From Verrucomicrobiota bacterium (lineage in GTDB: Bacteria > Verrucomicrobiota > Verrucomicrobiia > Opitutales > Opitutaceae), in the NCBI GenBank assembly GCA_003694825.1, contig RFJS01000176.1, forward strand, positions 1-17,888: 17,888 nucleotides of DNA, read 5' to 3'. Shown one piece after another: positions 1 through 6,497 of this stretch. The position numbers were made by a program, and so were the translations under genes. The notes under the pieces were generated by a model that worked only from the letters and a program-made list of their open reading frames with translations, was not told where the DNA came from and did no database searches. Numbering within the stretch: the stretch's first letter is position 1; the number at the start of each line of letters is the position of its first letter.

Positions 1-1
1 A

Positions 2-343
2 GTCGCCTGGTTCCAGCGGTTCGGAGAGCGCTGGATCGTGCGGCCGTCCCTGCGCTGGTATCGGCAGAGCGCGGCCGATTATTATCATTTCGATCTGGAT
101 CAGACGTCCATCGATCCGTCGCTCGATCCGGATGGATCGGCCCCGCATTATTCATCGGATTATCGTTTGTCGGCGTTCGATGCGACCACCTTCGGGTTGA
201 AGGTCATCTATCTGAAGACGGACAGTTGGGCGGTCGATGCCGCCTATGAGCGCTACACCATGCGAGGACGCGACAGCGTGACCCCGTCGAGCGCCTATGT
301 CACCGCCAATATCATCACTCTTGGATTGCGAGCATGGTTTTGA
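2..343 (+). CDS. DUF3570 family outer-membrane beta-barrel protein, C-terminal part
   Basis: The reading frame is open from the left edge and ends at TGA 341-343, so only the last 113 residues are visible. They alternate polar and aromatic/hydrophobic residues as barrel strands do, and the chain ends in ...LGLRAWF, an aromatic C-terminal residue typical of proteins inserted by the BAM complex. The DUF3570 assignment rests on this tail together with the downstream ApbE, TlpA-like and DUF4266-like genes, which I know as a recurring neighbourhood of DUF3570. The function of DUF3570 is unknown to me. The stop overlaps the start of the ApbE gene by 10 bp, so the two are probably translated together. 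An internal ATG at 38 is not a credible start, because the barrel pattern continues upstream of it. It could instead be another outer-membrane protein family; the neighbourhood is the stronger argument. Confidence 0.75.
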   Translation, partial: VAWFQRFGERWIVRPSLRWYRQSAADYYHFDLDQTSIDPSLDPDGSAPHYSSDYRLSAFDATTFGLKVIYLKTDSWAVDAAYERYTMRGRDSVTPSSAYVTANIITLGLRAWF

Positions 344-1314
344 GACACGAACAGAATCGACCGTCTGAGGCGGCGGGAAAAGTTGTTCCGTCGGGAGCGA
401 GCGACCGCCTTCAATTCCACGCGATGGGTACGCAGTGCGAGATTCAGTTTACTGCTCCGGACGAGGCGACCGGTGCGGCCTTCGGGCGCGAAGCGATGCG
501 CTGGGTGCAGCAATTCGAGGCGAAATATTCGCGCTACCGGCCCGACAGTCTCGTGAGCCGGATCAATGCCGCGGCGGGACGGGACTGGGTGGCTCTGGAT
601 TCGGACGCCGAACGTCTGTTCGCCCTGGCCGATCAGGTTTACGTGCTGACCCGGGGCATCATTGACCCCACAGCGTTGCCGCTTCTGCGTATCTGGAACT
701 ACCAGACGGAGCGGCCGCGCGTGCCGGACAAAGCGGCCATCGACGAGGCTCGCCGGAAGGTCGGTTGGCAACGGGTGCGCCGGGAGAACGGTCGCATCTA
801 CCTTCCCGAAGCGGGCATGGGGCTGGATCTCGGTGGCTTCGGCAAGGAATACGCCGTCGATTACGTGGCAGAGATCGCACGCCGCCACGGCATCGAGCAT
901 GTGCTCATCGATTTCGGCCACGATGTCCGCGTCAATGGCCGCGCATCGGATGGTTCGATGTGGACCATCGGGATGGAAGACCCCGGCAGGCCCGGCACGG
1001 TCCATAGGCGCCTGCTGGCTGAGTCCGGTGGTGTGGCGACTTCCGGAGACTATATCCGTTATTTCGAGGCGGGCGGGAAGCGTTACGGGCATATCATCGA
1101 TCCGCGGACAGGCTATCCGGTGTCGAACGAATGCCTGTCGGTAACGGTCGTCGCCAACTCCTGTCTCGAAGCGGGATTGCTTGCCACCACGGCTTTTGTG
1201 CTCGGCGGCGAGGAGGGGGCGCGCCTGATCGAGGATTACCTTGGCGCTGAGGGCTGTATCATCTGTTCCGATCGCGAATATCAGACACGGGGCTTTTATC
1301 GTTATGTGGTTTAG
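334..1314 (+). CDS. apbE: ApbE-type FAD:protein FMN transferase
   Basis: A 326-residue member of the ApbE family, enzymes that attach FMN from FAD to a Thr or Ser of a target protein through a phosphoester bond with Mg2+. Visible family motifs are MGTQCEI (31-37), YSRYRPDSLVSRIN (65-78), GIIDPTALPLLRIW (108-121), LDLGGFGKEYAVD (154-166), DFGHDVRVNG (183-192), SGGVATSGDYIRYF (221-234) and HIIDPRTGYPV (243-253). Two features are unusual. The N-terminus (MVLRHEQNRPSEAAGKVV) has no signal peptide or lipobox, whereas most ApbE proteins act in the periplasm. The usual ADALAT metal motif reads AGLLAT (270-275), so the Asp four residues before the Thr is Gly. The ATG overlaps the DUF3570 stop by 10 bp, and the end overlaps the TlpA-like gene by 11 bp. 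No canonical flavinylation motif (D-x-x-S/T-G-A-T/S) is seen in the visible neighbours, so the target is unknown. Confidence 0.9.
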   Translation: MVLRHEQNRPSEAAGKVVPSGASDRLQFHAMGTQCEIQFTAPDEATGAAFGREAMRWVQQFEAKYSRYRPDSLVSRINAAAGRDWVALDSDAERLFALADQVYVLTRGIIDPTALPLLRIWNYQTERPRVPDKAAIDEARRKVGWQRVRRENGRIYLPEAGMGLDLGGFGKEYAVDYVAEIARRHGIEHVLIDFGHDVRVNGRASDGSMWTIGMEDPGRPGTVHRRLLAESGGVATSGDYIRYFEAGGKRYGHIIDPRTGYPVSNECLSVTVVANSCLEAGLLATTAFVLGGEEGARLIEDYLGAEGCIICSDREYQTRGFYRYVV

Positions 1315-1816
1315 CCGCCGTCTTTTCGCCGTTTTCGCGCTTTTCGGTGCGGTTGCCATGCCCGCCGCGTTTCCGGCGGCGCCTGCGATCGGAGAGCGGT
1401 TCCCTGACCTTTCGGATTACGGGCTCGACGGCGAGCTGCCGGACATCTCGTCGGCGCGTGTGGTGATTGTCGATTTCTGGGCATCGTGGTGTGCTCCGTG
1501 CAAGGCTTCCTTTCCGGTGTTTGATGAACTGCACGATCGCTATGCTGATCGCGGCCTGGCGATCGTGGGCGTAAGCATCGATAGAAACGAAAAGGCCATG
1601 CGCGCCTTTCTCGAAAGGGCACAGCCCCGGTTTGCCGTGGTGTGGGACCGCGATCAGGCGTTTGTGAGGGCCATGAATATCCCGGGAATGCCGACCAGCT
1701 ATGTGATCGACGGCAGCGGACGCCTCCGCTACGTCCACGAAGGGTTTCATGGTCAGAAGAGCCGGAAGCGTTATATCGAGGAGATCGAACGGCTTCTGAA
1801 GGAGGTGGAAGGGTGA
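1304..1816 (+). CDS. TlpA-type thioredoxin-fold thiol:disulfide oxidoreductase, exported
   Basis: A 170-residue protein. An N-terminal signal peptide (MWFSRRLFAVFALFGAVAMP, likely cleaved after about residue 27) is followed by a thioredoxin fold. The active site is WCAPC at 62-66 within VVIVDFWASWCAPCKASF, and the cis-Pro loop is GMPTSYVID with Pro130. These are the standard residues of TlpA/ResA-type proteins that reduce or shuffle disulfides outside the cytoplasmic membrane. The ATG at 1304 is chosen because it gives a proper signal peptide directly; the frame is open further upstream (ATG at 1241), but that version would bury the signal peptide. The start lies inside the ApbE gene (11 bp overlap), and the stop overlaps the next start as GTGA. 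The context suggests a dedicated job on a partner in this cluster; the Cys-rich lipoprotein downstream is the obvious candidate substrate, which is inference. Confidence 0.92.
   Translation: MWFSRRLFAVFALFGAVAMPAAFPAAPAIGERFPDLSDYGLDGELPDISSARVVIVDFWASWCAPCKASFPVFDELHDRYADRGLAIVGVSIDRNEKAMRAFLERAQPRFAVVWDRDQAFVRAMNIPGMPTSYVIDGSGRLRYVHEGFHGQKSRKRYIEEIERLLKEVEG
1799..1806 (+). promoter_or_regulatory. Strong Shine-Dalgarno site for the DUF4266-type gene
   Basis: AAGGAGGT lies 6 nt before the GTG at 1813. It decides the start of the small lipoprotein gene, even though that start is GTG and overlaps the upstream stop. It is one of the strongest ribosome-binding sites in the window, so the last gene of the overlapping unit may be translated more strongly than its neighbours. 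Confidence 0.8.
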
Positions 1817-2046
1817 AGCGGCGATGGTTGAAGGGATGCCTCGTCGCCGTCGGCGGTCTTGGCGCGTGCTTTTTCTGGAGCGGGTGTGCCACGGTCGAAC
1901 CCTGGGAGCGTGGCAATCTCGCGGACTACACGATGCGTCCTGATCGCGATAGTCTGCACTCGGCAATGAGCGACCACATCTATTTTTCCCGGGAGGCCGC
2001 AAATGGCGGGCGAGGTGTCGGTGGCGGCGGGTGCGGGTGTAATTAA
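1813..2046 (+). CDS. DUF4266-type small lipoprotein with Gly-rich CGCN tail
   Basis: A 77-residue protein starting at GTG 1813, supported by the AAGGAGGT site. Residues 1-24 are a lipoprotein signal peptide with lipobox WSGC and acylated Cys25. The mature part begins CATVEPWERGNLADYTM, then has a conserved-looking DHIYFSREA segment (55-63), and ends in GGRGVGGGGCGCN. The PWERG..LA..M, YFSRE and GGGGCGCN elements are what I know as the DUF4266 family. The function is unknown. The mature chain is only 53 residues with two Cys near the C-terminus as Cys-Gly-Cys, which could bind a metal, form a disulfide or be modified. It is the last gene of an overlapping unit with the TlpA-like, ApbE and DUF3570 genes. 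The start overlaps the TlpA-like stop by 4 bp (GTGA). Confidence 0.88.
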   Translation: MKRRWLKGCLVAVGGLGACFFWSGCATVEPWERGNLADYTMRPDRDSLHSAMSDHIYFSREAANGGRGVGGGGCGCN

Positions 2047-2064
2047 ACCCGACCGGGAATTTTT
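2034..2064 (+). terminator. Weak candidate terminator after the DUF3570-ApbE-TlpA-DUF4266 unit
   Basis: CGGGT at 2034-2038 pairs with ACCCG at 2047-2051 around an 8-nt loop that contains the stop codon, and a run of five T follows at 2060-2064. The gap of 8 nt between stem and T-run and the short stem make this a poor intrinsic terminator. It is listed only because it sits where the unit should end. The rest of the 96-bp gap to the next gene shows no other structure. Confidence 0.25.
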
Positions 2065-2142
2065 CCTTCTCAACAACGATCCAACCTTCAGCCCCACCGC
2101 AATGAGGCAGCGGATGGTCTTCGCTCGCTGCCGGATAAGGCC

Positions 2143-4041
2143 ATGTTCTCAATCCCCCCGCTTTTCTACCGGCCCCGCATTGTCTGGATGGCCGGCCTTG
2201 TTTGCCTGCTCCTGCAAAAGACGCCGGTGCTCCGTGTTCTGGTCCAGGCGGAGTTCGCGGCCGGCGTTCGCACGGGGCAGTTGCTCGGCGCGATTGTTCC
2301 GGTGGCCGCGGCGGCTGCGGCCGGAACCGTTCATGCGCAAACCGGCGCCACGACCTGGCAGACGAATCCCGCCAGTCCGGTCGATGGCACGGTTGGCCAG
2401 CCGCTGACGGTGGTGTTTGCGTGGTCGGGCGGCAGGGCGACACCGGTATCCTACGAAGTCGTGGGAAGCCTTCCCCCGGGACTCAGCCTGCGCGACGGTG
2501 TCGTTGTCAACGATCGGCTTGTCGTGAATTCGAGTCAAGGTGGCGCGATCGAAGGGACACCGACTTCGGCAGGCATGTTTTCCGTATCGTTGATTGCCTG
2601 GGATGGTTTGAACGGCACCGAAGGCACACAGGGCAGCAGCCCCTCGTTTACCCTCCAGTTCAACATCGTGGAGGCGGTGAATGCCGCGCCGACGTTCACG
2701 CAGCAGCCTGCGTCGTTGACCGTGAATTTTGGGGACAACGCGATATTCACTGTTGGCGTGGAGGGAACACCGACACCGACGCTGCAATGGCGCAAGGACC
2801 AGACGGTCCTGCCGGGTGAAACCGGCGCATCCCTCGTGCTGGACAACGTGACGCTCGACGATGCCGGCACCTACGATGTCGTCGCCACAAACAGCGAAGG
2901 CAGCGCAACCAGCGCCGGGGCGACGCTCACGGTCGTCCCGCCGCCGGCGCCCGTGATCGACGTCGCCCCGACGGCCATCACTGTGAAGGAGGGGCGCGCG
3001 GCCTTCTTTGCCGTCCGTGCCTTCGGAGAGGCGATCGAGTATCAATGGTTTCATGACGGCACGCCGCTGGTCGGGGCGACGGGACCGACGTTGTTGATCA
3101 GCGGCACAACGTCCGGGGATAGCGGTGACTACACGGTGCGGGTGTCGAATCCCGGGGGCAGCGTGGAAAGCGAGGCCGCCATGTTGACGATCAAGGCCGA
3201 TGGCGATGCCCGCCTGGTGAATCTCTCCACGCGCGCCGTCGTCGGCACCGGAGACAATATCCTCATCCCCGGGTTCGCCATCGGTGGTAACGGCCGGAAG
3301 GAACTGCTCATTCGTGCGGTCGGACCGCTCCTTGCGGATTTCGGTGTTGCCGCCGAGACGTTGCTGCCCGATCCGCGGATGGCGCTGTTTCTCGGTGGCG
3401 CCGAAGTGGCGAACAATGACAACTGGGAGGACGCGCCCAACCTCCCGGAGCTGATGGGCGCGACCTCGGATGTCGGTGCGTTCGCGCTGAAGGAATCCGG
3501 CAAGGATGCCGCCATGCTGGTGAGCCTGGATACATCCCCATACTCCGTGCAGGTGCGGGATGTCGGCACGGGTACGGGGGTCGCACTCGTCGAACTCTAC
3601 GACCATGATCCGGCCGGGAGCACCAGTCGGCTGGTCAATATCTCTGCGCGCACGCAGGTGGGCACCGGCGGGGACAAGCTCATCCCCGGGTTCGTCATCG
3701 ACGGGGATATCGCGCTGACGCTGCTCGTGCGGGGAATCGGTCCCACGCTCGGTGCCAATCCATTCAACCTCGCCGGGACACTTGAGGATCCGGTGATGAC
3801 ACTCTTTCGCCAGCGGGAGGACGAATCGGAGGTCGTCGCCGTCAATGATGATTGGCAGACGAATCCTGAACTCGCGACGCTAACGGATGTCACTGCGCGT
3901 GTCGGGGGCTTCGAACTCCTCGACGGGGGGCGCGATGCCGCTCTGCTCGTGGCTTTGCCGCCGGGCGCTTACACGGTGCAATTGGAAGGCAAGAACGGGG
4001 GCACGGGCCTCGGCATGGTCGAGGTCTACGTCGTGCCGTGA
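2143..4041 (+). CDS. Immunoglobulin-like domain surface/secreted protein with tandem C-terminal repeats
   Basis: A 632-residue protein of unknown function. The N-terminus (1-66) has two hydrophobic stretches (about 14-24 and 46-62) ending in VHAQ, followed by GATTW. It looks like an extended export signal, as seen in other Opitutales Ig proteins from memory. A putative-Ig (He_PIG-like) domain follows at about 72-177, with PPGLSL and IEGTPTSAG signatures. Two I-set-like Ig domains lie at about 183-265 (QPASLTVNFGDNAIF, LQWRKD, DDAGTYDVVATNSEG) and 270-351 (VKEGRAAFF, YQWFHDG, SGDYTVRVSNPGG). Two copies of a repeat of about 135 residues fill 357-632. The only Cys is Cys21, so the Ig folds lack the usual disulfide. 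No sorting tag such as PEP-CTERM or a type IX C-terminal domain is evident. AAGG just upstream of ATG 2143 is a possible ribosome-binding site. It could serve adhesion or carbohydrate binding; nothing in the sequence decides. Confidence 0.85.
   Translation: MFSIPPLFYRPRIVWMAGLVCLLLQKTPVLRVLVQAEFAAGVRTGQLLGAIVPVAAAAAAGTVHAQTGATTWQTNPASPVDGTVGQPLTVVFAWSGGRATPVSYEVVGSLPPGLSLRDGVVVNDRLVVNSSQGGAIEGTPTSAGMFSVSLIAWDGLNGTEGTQGSSPSFTLQFNIVEAVNAAPTFTQQPASLTVNFGDNAIFTVGVEGTPTPTLQWRKDQTVLPGETGASLVLDNVTLDDAGTYDVVATNSEGSATSAGATLTVVPPPAPVIDVAPTAITVKEGRAAFFAVRAFGEAIEYQWFHDGTPLVGATGPTLLISGTTSGDSGDYTVRVSNPGGSVESEAAMLTIKADGDARLVNLSTRAVVGTGDNILIPGFAIGGNGRKELLIRAVGPLLADFGVAAETLLPDPRMALFLGGAEVANNDNWEDAPNLPELMGATSDVGAFALKESGKDAAMLVSLDTSPYSVQVRDVGTGTGVALVELYDHDPAGSTSRLVNISARTQVGTGGDKLIPGFVIDGDIALTLLVRGIGPTLGANPFNLAGTLEDPVMTLFRQREDESEVVAVNDDWQTNPELATLTDVTARVGGFELLDGGRDAALLVALPPGAYTVQLEGKNGGTGLGMVEVYVVP
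3211..4038 (+). repeat. Tandem protein repeat, two copies of about 132-137 residues, inside the Ig-like protein
   Basis: Copy 1 is 3211-3606 (residues 357-488) and copy 2 is 3628-4038 (496-632). Both run RLVN[LI]S.R..VGTG...LIPGF.I, then LL[IV]R..GP.L, then DP.M.LF, then V..ND[ND]W, then VG.F.L, then a G+DAA+LV+L segment, then Y[ST]VQ, then GTG[VL]..VE[LV]Y. The nucleotide sequences have diverged, so this is an old duplication rather than a recent one. The unit recurs singly or in tandem at the C-terminus of many Verrucomicrobiota Ig proteins as I remember them. Confidence 0.85.
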
Positions 4042-4068
4042 GCGAGAGCGGGTATTTCGGTTCCGGCC

Positions 4069-4089
4069 GCCTGCCGACGCCGGCGAGGC
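4069..4089 (+). other. GC-rich hairpin in the gap between the Ig-protein gene and lpxB
   Basis: GCCTGCCG at 4069-4076 pairs with CGGCGAGGC at 4081-4089 (8 bp, one bulged G) around loop ACGC. It starts 28 bp after the Ig-protein stop. There is no T-run after it, so it is not a classical terminator, but it may slow or stabilise the 3' end. A second, looser pairing (GGGGCGG with CCGCCCC, about 20-nt loop) lies further into the 135-bp gap. No promoter is recognisable. Confidence 0.3.
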
Positions 4090-4176
4090 GTGCCCCTTGA
4101 TCCCCGGGGGCGGTCGAACGGTTTGGCTTGGAGCCGCCCCGGAGGCGCTCCATCGTGAGCGTTTCGATCGCCAGCC

Positions 4177-5397
4177 ATGTCCGGAACCGATGTCACAGTC
4201 CATCGCCCGCAGGAGTTTCCCTTTCCCGAGCCACAGAAGGGAAGCGTGGATGTGCTCATTGTCGCCGGGGAGCACTCGGGAGACGAACAGGCGGCGCGGA
4301 TGGTGGCGACGCTGCTCGCCCGCCGGCCGGAGTTGCGGGTGGCGGCGATCGGTGGTCCGCGCCTGGCGGCGGCCGGGGCGCAACTGCTCTTCGATCTCAC
4401 CGCCTCTTCGGTCGTGGGATTGGTGGAGGTCCTGCGCAACCTCGGATTTTTCCGGCGCGTATTCAACGAGACGCTTCGCTGGATCGAAACCCATCGCCCG
4501 AAGGTCGTTTGTTTCGTCGATTACCCGGGATTCAACCTGCGCATGGCCCGGGCGCTGGCGGCGGCCGGGATCTCGGTGAAGGGTGGGGGAACGGTGCGAA
4601 GCGTTTACTATATCAGCCCGCAGATCTGGGCGTGGAAGGCGCGCCGACGTTTCTCAATGGCGGAAATGCTCGATTCGCTCGCCGTGATTTTCCCCTTCGA
4701 GGTCGAGTGCTACAAGGACACGATTTTGCCGGTGCGTTTTGTCGGGCACCCCTTTGTCGGGCCGGATTACAAGGCGCCATTGCGTTATGATCAGGCCGGT
4801 CCGGTGCTTCTGCTGGCGGGCAGCCGGCGCGCCGCCGTCGGGCGGATCGCTCCCGTCTTGCTCGATGGATTCGAGGCGTACCGGAAAGGTAACGACGAAG
4901 CGCGAGCGGTGATGATTTATCCCAGCGCGGCGATTCGGGAGCTTCTCGAGGCGGAGCTGGCGCGGCGTCCCGGGGTGCGGGAAGCGGTTTCGCTCGTCGC
5001 CAACAGCGAGCAGGTTGCGGCTGCGGCCGTGTTGACGAGTTCCGGGACGATGTCGCTGACGTGCGCCCTCGCGGGCATACCGGGAGCCATCGCCTACCGG
5101 GCCAATCCGATCACCTACCGGCTCGGCCGTTTGCTGGTGAAGGTGCCCTATATCGGTATCGGCAATCTCATTCTCTCCGAGCCGATCTACCCGGAGTTTA
5201 TTCAGGGGGCGGCGCGGCCCGACCGGTTGGCGGCCGAGTTGCGCGATTGTCTGGAGAACCCGGAGCGTGTTTTGCGGACAAAGCGGCTGGCCGCCGAGTT
5301 GCGCGAGGCGCTGGCGCGTCCGCCGGAAGGCGATGCGGCGAATTGGCTTGCCGGGGAAATCGAGGCAGCCCGGCGAGGCGGGGCGGCCGGCGCCTGA
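4177..5397 (+). CDS. lpxB: Lipid-A-disaccharide synthase
   Basis: LpxB is a GT19 glycosyltransferase that joins UDP-2,3-diacylglucosamine and 2,3-diacylglucosamine-1-phosphate to make lipid A disaccharide at the inner membrane. The 406 residues cover the normal family length (about 380) plus an N-terminal extension. Visible signatures are GEHSGD (31-36; GEASGD in most homologues), VDYPGFNLRMA (114-124; Asp115 matches the catalytic Asp of the family), YYISPQIWAWK (144-154), VGHPFV (189-194), LLAGSR (212-217; usually LPGSR) and TSSGTMSL, equivalent to the ASGTATLE nucleotide-binding segment. The ATG at 4177 has no Shine-Dalgarno site. GTG 4246 is preceded by AGAAGGGAAGC and would start the protein right before the first beta strand (VDVLIVAGEHSGD), so it is a real alternative. 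It converges on hemA with only 8 bp between the stops. It implies an LPS- or lipid-A-bearing outer membrane. Confidence 0.93.
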   Translation: MSGTDVTVHRPQEFPFPEPQKGSVDVLIVAGEHSGDEQAARMVATLLARRPELRVAAIGGPRLAAAGAQLLFDLTASSVVGLVEVLRNLGFFRRVFNETLRWIETHRPKVVCFVDYPGFNLRMARALAAAGISVKGGGTVRSVYYISPQIWAWKARRRFSMAEMLDSLAVIFPFEVECYKDTILPVRFVGHPFVGPDYKAPLRYDQAGPVLLLAGSRRAAVGRIAPVLLDGFEAYRKGNDEARAVMIYPSAAIRELLEAELARRPGVREAVSLVANSEQVAAAAVLTSSGTMSLTCALAGIPGAIAYRANPITYRLGRLLVKVPYIGIGNLILSEPIYPEFIQGAARPDRLAAELRDCLENPERVLRTKRLAAELREALARPPEGDAANWLAGEIEAARRGGAAGA

Positions 5398-5405
5398 GGG
5401 CGGTC

Positions 5406-6497
5406 CTACGTGGTCTGCGGCCGCGTGTTCAGCCGCTCGGCCTTCAGGGTTTCGAATCGGCGAAACAGGCGGGGCTCGATGTTTTGCCAGAGGCGTTCGG
5501 CGCGCTGGCGTGCGATCTCCCGGCAGTGCTCGACCGCGGCACGTCGGGCCGCGAGATTTTCATCGGCGATGCGCGCGAGGTCGTCGAGGTCGTAGACGAA
5601 GACTGAATCCAGTTGTGCCAGATCCGGGGAGAAATTGCGCGGCATGCCGAGATCGATGAAGAATAGCGGGCGCAGGCGCCGCTGGCGCATGATCGGATCG
5701 AGCATTTCGCGGACGACGACCGGTTCGCTGGCGCTCGTCGAACCGACGACGATGTCGTGACGCGGCATCAGCGCGTCGAGATCGCCCAGCAGGCCGGAGG
5801 AGCCGCCGACCACCTCGGCGAGCTCCCGGGCCCGTTCCTCGGAACGGCTGAGCACCGTGATCTCGCGGGCACCACGGCTGGCGAGCGCCTTGGCGGTCTT
5901 TTCACCGACTTCGCCGGTGCCGAGCACGAGCACGCGACAGGCCTGGATGTCTCCGAAGATCTTTTCGGCGAGATCCGCCGCGACCGTGGCGACATTGATA
6001 CGCCCCTCGCCGATGCTCGTGTTGCTACGGATGAATTTTGCAGCCTGGAAACACTTTTGAAACGTGCGATTGAGGATCGCACCGACCGTGCGTTGCTCGA
6101 CGGCCGTGGCGTAGGCCGCTTTCACCTGCCCGAGGATCTCGGCCTCGCCCACGATCTGGGAATCGACCCCGGAGGCGACGGCAAACAGGTGGGAGAGCAT
6201 CTCGCCGTTGCGCAGGACGTAGCGATGGTGCAGGAACTCCTCCACCGGGAAGTCCTGAAAGGCACAGAGCCGTTCGTCGATGGTGCTCTCCACGGCGATG
6301 TCATCGAGGACGGCGTAGATTTCGAGACGGTTGCAGGTGCTGAGAATCACCACTTCGCCGAGACCGTCGATCGCGTGCAGCTCCTTGTAGAGCCGCGGAA
6401 GCCGGTCCGCGGTCACCGAGATGCGCTCCCGTATCGAAACGGGGGTGCTGTGATGGGAGACGCCGATGACGACGATGCCTGGCCTGGGTCCGGTCAT
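5406..6497 (-). CDS. hemA: Glutamyl-tRNA reductase
   Basis: HemA reduces glutamyl-tRNA(Glu) to glutamate-1-semialdehyde with NADPH, the first committed step of tetrapyrrole synthesis by the C5 route. The 363 residues show GVSHHSTPVSIRE (12-24), the catalytic Cys55 in STCNRLEIY, VGEAEILGQVK (116-126), the NADPH Rossmann loop VLGTGEVGEKTAKAL (from 191), and FFIDLGMPRNF in the nucleotide domain. After the Rossmann domain only about 60 residues remain (through FRRFETLKAERL), so the C-terminal helical dimerisation domain is shorter than in enteric enzymes of about 420 residues. The ATG at 6497 overlaps the stop of the hemX-like gene as ATGA, so translation is coupled. It is the third gene of the rimO-hemX-hemA unit. 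Confidence 0.96.
   Translation of the reverse strand: MTGPRPGIVVIGVSHHSTPVSIRERISVTADRLPRLYKELHAIDGLGEVVILSTCNRLEIYAVLDDIAVESTIDERLCAFQDFPVEEFLHHRYVLRNGEMLSHLFAVASGVDSQIVGEAEILGQVKAAYATAVEQRTVGAILNRTFQKCFQAAKFIRSNTSIGEGRINVATVAADLAEKIFGDIQACRVLVLGTGEVGEKTAKALASRGAREITVLSRSEERARELAEVVGGSSGLLGDLDALMPRHDIVVGSTSASEPVVVREMLDPIMRQRRLRPLFFIDLGMPRNFSPDLAQLDSVFVYDLDDLARIADENLAARRAAVEHCREIARQRAERLWQNIEPRLFRRFETLKAERLNTRPQTT

Noticed and set aside
295..1359. 354-residue open frame on the minus strand opposite the ApbE gene
   Set aside because: It is a high-GC shadow of a gene with clear family motifs and has no recognisable domain.
2149..3606. 485-residue open frame on the minus strand inside the Ig-protein gene
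   Set aside because: Arg/His-rich composition and full overlap with a motif-bearing gene mark it as a shadow.
3205..4038. Recent DNA duplication in the Ig-protein gene
   Set aside because: The two copies align at the protein level but are clearly diverged at the DNA level, so this is not a recent or recombinogenic repeat.
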